Source: CAVQZA01 sp963724805 (lineage in GTDB: Bacteria; Actinomycetota; Thermoleophilia; Gaiellales; Gaiellaceae). From it: a DNA stretch of 64,000 bases. The position numbers were made by a program, and so were the translations under genes. Below, in pieces: positions 60,595-64,000 of the stretch. The stretch covers positions 620,001 to 684,000 of the forward strand of contig CAVRWA010000011.1 in the NCBI GenBank assembly GCA_963724805.1, read 5' to 3'. Position 1 is the first letter of the stretch, and each line of letters begins with the position of its first letter. The notes beneath the pieces are model-generated. The model ran no database searches. It was not told where the DNA came from and worked only from the letters and a program-made list of their open reading frames with translations.

Positions 60595-61290
60595 TCAGCG
60601 CACTTCGGCCGCGGTCCCGACCATGCGGGAGAAGCGCGGCACCACGTCGAGCACGCTCTCCTGCGCGCAGAAGGCGATGTCCTCCGCGAGCCCGGCCTCG
60701 ACGAGATTCCGGGCGCTCCTCGAGGAGCCGAGGCCCTCCTCGTGGCCGCCGAAGCTCCGGGCGAGCCGGATCGCGGCCGCGGCGGAGTCGGTCGACTCGC
60801 CGTCGAGCGCCGTGGCGATGCGGCCGGCGGTGTAGGCGTCGTCGAGAGCGAGCTCGCCCTGCACGCCTGCACAGAGGACGGCGACATCCGCCGCCCCGCT
60901 CGCCCGCGCCTCCGCCACGAGCGCGGCGAGATTGAGCAGCGAGCCGACGAGAACGGTCTCGCAGCGCACCGCCGCGGCGAGCAGGAGGCGTGTCCCGTTC
61001 GTCGTCGTCAGCACGAGCGTCTCCGCGACGGGCGGGCCGGTGAACTCACGGGGCGAGTTGCCGAAGTCGAAGCCGTCGATGCGCACCGCGTCGCGCTCGC
61101 CGCCGAGCACCGCGCCCCCTGCGGCGGCCGCGGCCGCCCGCGCCTCGTCCACCTCCGCGCAGCAGAGCACGCGCTCGTATCCCGACGCGACCGCCTGGGT
61201 GATGGTCGAGGTCGCCCTCAGGACGTCGATCACTATTCCGAGCGGCGCAAAGACCTCCTCGGCAGGTGTGAAAGCGACATGGACGCGCAC
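60595..61290 (-). CDS. comB: 2-phosphosulfolactate phosphatase-like protein
   Basis: 231 residues. The ComB pattern is clear: GIVIDVLRATSTITQAVASGY, GGERDAVRIDGFDFGNSP, VLTTTNGTRLL and SLLNLAAL. In methanogens the enzyme makes sulfolactate for coenzyme M; in other bacteria its substrate is not settled. No other coenzyme M gene is nearby. Confidence 0.92.
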   Translation of the reverse strand: MRVHVAFTPAEEVFAPLGIVIDVLRATSTITQAVASGYERVLCCAEVDEARAAAAAAGGAVLGGERDAVRIDGFDFGNSPREFTGPPVAETLVLTTTNGTRLLLAAAVRCETVLVGSLLNLAALVAEARASGAADVAVLCAGVQGELALDDAYTAGRIATALDGESTDSAAAAIRLARSFGGHEEGLGSSRSARNLVEAGLAEDIAFCAQESVLDVVPRFSRMVGTAAEVR

Positions 61291-61308
61291 GCCGATACGC
61301 TAGCTGCG

Positions 61309-62139
61309 ATGGCCACCTGCTACCGCCACCCCGACCGCGAGACCGGGCTGTCGTGCTCCGACTGCGGGCGCCCGATCTGCACCGACTGCATGACGATCGC
61401 CCCGGTCGGGATCCGCTGCCCCGAGCACGCCGGCGGCAACGCACGGACTCCGGGCGAGCGCGTCGTCCGCAGCGCGCCGCGCGCGCTCCAGAACCTGCGC
61501 GGCGCCTACGTGACCCGGGCGCTCGTGATCGCCAACGTCTTCATCTACCTGATCACGGTCGCCCAGGGCGCCGGGCTGAACTCACCGGGCGGGAAGCTGT
61601 TCGACAAGTGGCTGCTCTTCGGGCCTTTCGTGGCGGAAGGAGAGTGGTGGCGCCTGATCACCTCGATGTTCCTCCACGCCGGCATCCTCCACATCGCCCT
61701 GAACATGCTCGGCCTGTGGTGGCTCGGCTCGATGGTCGAGCAGCTGCTCGGGCACGGCCGTTACCTGGGGCTCTACTTCGCCGCGGGCCTCGCGGGCTCC
61801 GCCGGCGCTCTGCTCGCCTCGCCTCTGCAGCCGACGGTCGGTGCCTCCGGAGCGATCTACGGGATCCTGGGCTCACTGCTGATCCTCGAGTGGTTGCAGA
61901 CCGGCACCTTCGCGGGCCCCGCCCTGACGCTGATCGTGATAAACCTGGCCTTCTCGTTCACGGCCTCCGGGATCTCGTGGGGCGGGCACATCGGCGGGCT
62001 CGTCGCCGGAATCGCGGGCACGTTGGCGTTCTGGCAGGCACGCAGGCTGCGGCAGCCGTGGCTCGGCTACGCCGCGCTGGTGGCGATCGGCGCCCTCAGC
62101 GTCGCGGTCGCCTACTGGAAGGTGGGCGGGATGACCTAG
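61309..62139 (+). CDS. Rhomboid intramembrane protease with N-terminal zinc finger
   Basis: 276 residues. A B-box-like zinc finger (CYRHPDRETGLSCSDCGRPICTDC ... RCPEH) is followed by six membrane helices of a rhomboid. The active Ser is in GASGAIYGILG, the active His in GGHIGGLVAG, with HAGILHIALNML upstream. It cleaves substrate helices within the membrane. ATG 61309 begins at the finger; an ATG at 61279 gives ten more residues. Confidence 0.94.
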   Translation: MATCYRHPDRETGLSCSDCGRPICTDCMTIAPVGIRCPEHAGGNARTPGERVVRSAPRALQNLRGAYVTRALVIANVFIYLITVAQGAGLNSPGGKLFDKWLLFGPFVAEGEWWRLITSMFLHAGILHIALNMLGLWWLGSMVEQLLGHGRYLGLYFAAGLAGSAGALLASPLQPTVGASGAIYGILGSLLILEWLQTGTFAGPALTLIVINLAFSFTASGISWGGHIGGLVAGIAGTLAFWQARRLRQPWLGYAALVAIGALSVAVAYWKVGGMT

Positions 62140-62217
62140 AGGCGCGACCGACGCGCGGGTCTTGTGCTTGAGCGTCAAGGCGCCCACAATGGCCGTCAGC
62201 AGCGAGGGGAGAATCGC

Positions 62218-63846
62218 ATGCTCCGAAGGGGGAATCGTTGCTGCGGCAGAAGACGGCGCTGGGATCGGGCCGCGCCGATCGGCGACCTCGGAGGCGCGGT
62301 CGCGCTGCTGCTCGTGGCGACGCTCGTTCCTGCGCCCGGCGCGTCGGCGTCCAACACGCTGACTGCACCGGTGGTCGTCGAGCTTCTCCGGTCGGGAGTG
62401 GCCATGACCGGCGTCCGCGTGGAAGGCGACCTGAGGCTCGGTCGTGCCGTCCTGAGTCATCCCTTGACGTGCCACGATTGCCACTTTGGCGGAGACGTGA
62501 TCGTGGCTCGCGCAACATTCGAGCGGCCGGTCGATCTCGACGGCTCGACGTTCACGGGAAAGGTCGATCTCGCCGGGGCGCGGCTGAAGCGGGGCCTGAC
62601 CGCACACGGTGCCCTCTTCGAAGGAATCGTCGACCTGCGCGGCTCGCAGGTCACCGGGAGAACCGACTTCTCGGAGGGGACCTTCCTGGCTCCGGTGCTG
62701 GCGGGCGGCGGCCCCCGCGCACCGCACGCGGCGACGGGCGACTGCGCCGACGCCGACTTCTGCGGCAACGTCGCGTTCACGCTTGCGCGGTTTGCGAGCC
62801 TTGCCGACTTCGAGAGGACCTACTTCCCGAAGACCGTGGACTTCCGGCTCGCGCGCTTCGAAGGCGACGCCTTCTTCTCCCAGGGTGAAGCCGGAGCGGC
62901 GACCTTCACACGTGCGACGTTCAGGGGCTCCGGCGACTTCAGCAACTTCACGTTCGACAGCAGCGTCACGTTCGCGGGCGCCGAGTTCGACGGACCGGCC
63001 GACTTTCGGGTGGCGACCTTCACGGGCGCCGCGAGGTTCGACAGCGCACGCTTCGCACGCGGAGCGACGTTCCTCGCGGCCACCTTCCCGCAAGGTGCGG
63101 GCATCGACTCGTTCAACGGCGTCGAGTCCGAGGGCAACCTCAACTTCGCCTCGGCGACCTTCGCCCGGAAGGCGGACTTCGAGTACATGCTCGTCAGAGG
63201 CACGCTGTCGTTCGAGGACGCAGTCCTGAGTGACGCGAAATGGCTGTTCTTCCGGTATGCGTCGATCGGGGCCTTCGTGATGAGCGTCGACTCGGCCCTC
63301 ATTGCGGTGAAGCACGACGGAAAACCCGACGAGCGACCCGAGGTGCTCGGGCTGATCGAGTCCACCGCCAAGACCCGCGGCGACCTCGGGCAGGCGAACG
63401 ACGCGCACTACGCGCAGCAGGCGCTCAAGAGCGCCGACTACTCCCCTCCGCGCCGCCTGCTCGATCTCGTCTTCTACCGCACGATCGCCGGGTACTTCGT
63501 CCGCCCGCTCCATCCGCTCCTCGCCATTCTCTGCCTAGCGGCCCTGGTGACGGCCCTCCGGATGGCCCGCCTCCACGCGCGGACGTCCAGGCAAGAGACG
63601 CAGCCGCGAAAGACGGTGCTCCACGGCGCGCACGCCGCGGTCCGGCGCGCTCTCGAGCTCCTCCGCCGCTTCGGCACGGCGCTCCTCGAGACGCTCGTGC
63701 TGATCCCGCCGGGCGGCGGCAGGGCCGCCGAGCGGCAGAGCCGGCAGATCGAGGTCTGGACCTACCGGATCCTTTTCGCGTGCGCGCTGATCGGGTTTGC
63801 GAACTCGAATCCGACCCTGCGGCAGATGCTCGATGCCGTTCGCTGA
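62218..63846 (+). CDS. Pentapeptide-repeat membrane protein
   Basis: 542 residues from the ATG at 62218, which has GAGGGGAG upstream. A signal-like hydrophobic segment (LGGAVALLLVATLVPAPGASA) is followed by about 250 residues of pentapeptide-type repeats, seen as F-x-G-x-x-D-F (TFTGKVDLAGA, TFRGSGDFSNF, EFDGPADFRVA, TFTGAARFDSA). A spacer follows, then three or so membrane helices (LLAILCLAALVTAL ... TYRILFACALIGFANS) near the C-terminus. The repeats would stack as a right-handed square helix outside the membrane. Role unknown; an ion channel-like end is possible. Confidence 0.8.
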   Translation: MLRRGNRCCGRRRRWDRAAPIGDLGGAVALLLVATLVPAPGASASNTLTAPVVVELLRSGVAMTGVRVEGDLRLGRAVLSHPLTCHDCHFGGDVIVARATFERPVDLDGSTFTGKVDLAGARLKRGLTAHGALFEGIVDLRGSQVTGRTDFSEGTFLAPVLAGGGPRAPHAATGDCADADFCGNVAFTLARFASLADFERTYFPKTVDFRLARFEGDAFFSQGEAGAATFTRATFRGSGDFSNFTFDSSVTFAGAEFDGPADFRVATFTGAARFDSARFARGATFLAATFPQGAGIDSFNGVESEGNLNFASATFARKADFEYMLVRGTLSFEDAVLSDAKWLFFRYASIGAFVMSVDSALIAVKHDGKPDERPEVLGLIESTAKTRGDLGQANDAHYAQQALKSADYSPPRRLLDLVFYRTIAGYFVRPLHPLLAILCLAALVTALRMARLHARTSRQETQPRKTVLHGAHAAVRRALELLRRFGTALLETLVLIPPGGGRAAERQSRQIEVWTYRILFACALIGFANSNPTLRQMLDAVR

Positions 63847-64000
63847 CCGCCACCGAGGGAGCGGGCGCGTCGTCGGCACTGTCCCGGCGCTCTGTCTGGC
63901 CCTCGCGATCGCCGCTCTGATCCCCGGAGGCTCCTCGGCGAAGCCCTCGGCCGGTCAGGCTATAGGCGCGGTGACGAACGTCGAGGGGACAGGCGTGAAG
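63833..64000 (+). CDS. Secreted protein, cut by the window end
   Basis: Starts at the ATG 63833, 14 bp inside the pentapeptide gene. The first 56 residues contain a signal peptide (VPALCLALAIAALIPGGSSA) and then QAIGAVTNVEGTGVK. The frame runs off the window. Probably in the same transcript as the pentapeptide protein. Confidence 0.68.
   Translation, partial: MPFADRHRGSGRVVGTVPALCLALAIAALIPGGSSAKPSAGQAIGAVTNVEGTGVK

Overview
This is high-GC DNA (about 70 % by eye) with dense, often 4-bp-overlapping genes. It carries actinobacterial hallmarks: DivIVA, SepF and YggT in a row, a GarA-type FHA protein next to a MerR regulator, an RsiG-like protein, a MurA with Asp in place of the catalytic Cys, and an ImuB/DnaE2 mutagenesis cassette behind LexA boxes. 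I infer a deep-branching actinomycete, possibly of the Thermoleophilia type. No rRNA or other taxonomic marker is present to prove it. I see no prophage, insertion sequence or CRISPR array.

Layout. 0.2-4.4 kb: a primary-type sigma factor, a DMT-family permease, and a MarR regulator divergent from a drug exporter with a clear operator. 4.5-6.6 kb: a cyclic-nucleotide-binding protein, then about 0.9 kb without proteins. That stretch holds three near-identical 134-bp units, each starting where a sigma-70-like promoter predicts the transcript start and each preceded by the same 11-bp palindrome. I read it as a tandem array of small RNA genes and consider it the most novel item here. 6.6-12.6 kb (minus strand): two unknown proteins, then the coupled set rsiG-like, garA-like, merR, apt, then a GDP-mannose-type nucleotidyltransferase fusion with a CDP-alcohol phosphatidyltransferase. 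12.6-23.8 kb: a HutF-like deaminase, thioredoxin, two secreted glycosidase-like proteins, a histidine kinase, hydantoinase A/B and a large FtsX-type permease that lacks its ATPase. 23.8-28 kb: a ThDP enzyme followed by a ChlI/VWA chelatase-type pair that looks like one gene split at an A8 run.

28-47 kb is a long minus-strand housekeeping block: tRNA-Pro, proS, ispG, rseP, dxr, cdsA (frameshifted), uppS, frr, pyrH, tsf, rpsB, rluD-type, lspA, dksA-type, DUF167, divIVA, yggT, sepF, yggS-type, pgeF, a poly(A)/CCA polymerase, ridA and a degenerate HisB paralogue. It joins translation, isoprenoid and undecaprenol supply, and cell division. GC-rich hairpin repeats sit between the division genes.

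47-64 kb: a secreted subtilase with a decayed copy behind it, murA, an HD protein, a class V aminotransferase, a decayed hydrolase, a glycosyltransferase, and the SOS cassette imuB-DUF6504-dnaE2. After these come a macrodomain protein, dimeric-barrel proteins, comB, a rhomboid protease, a pentapeptide-repeat membrane protein and a gene cut by the window end. Three single-base frameshifts (25.1, 28.4 and 34.7 kb), one in the essential gene cdsA, suggest residual sequence errors. The sense of those genes should be read across the shift.
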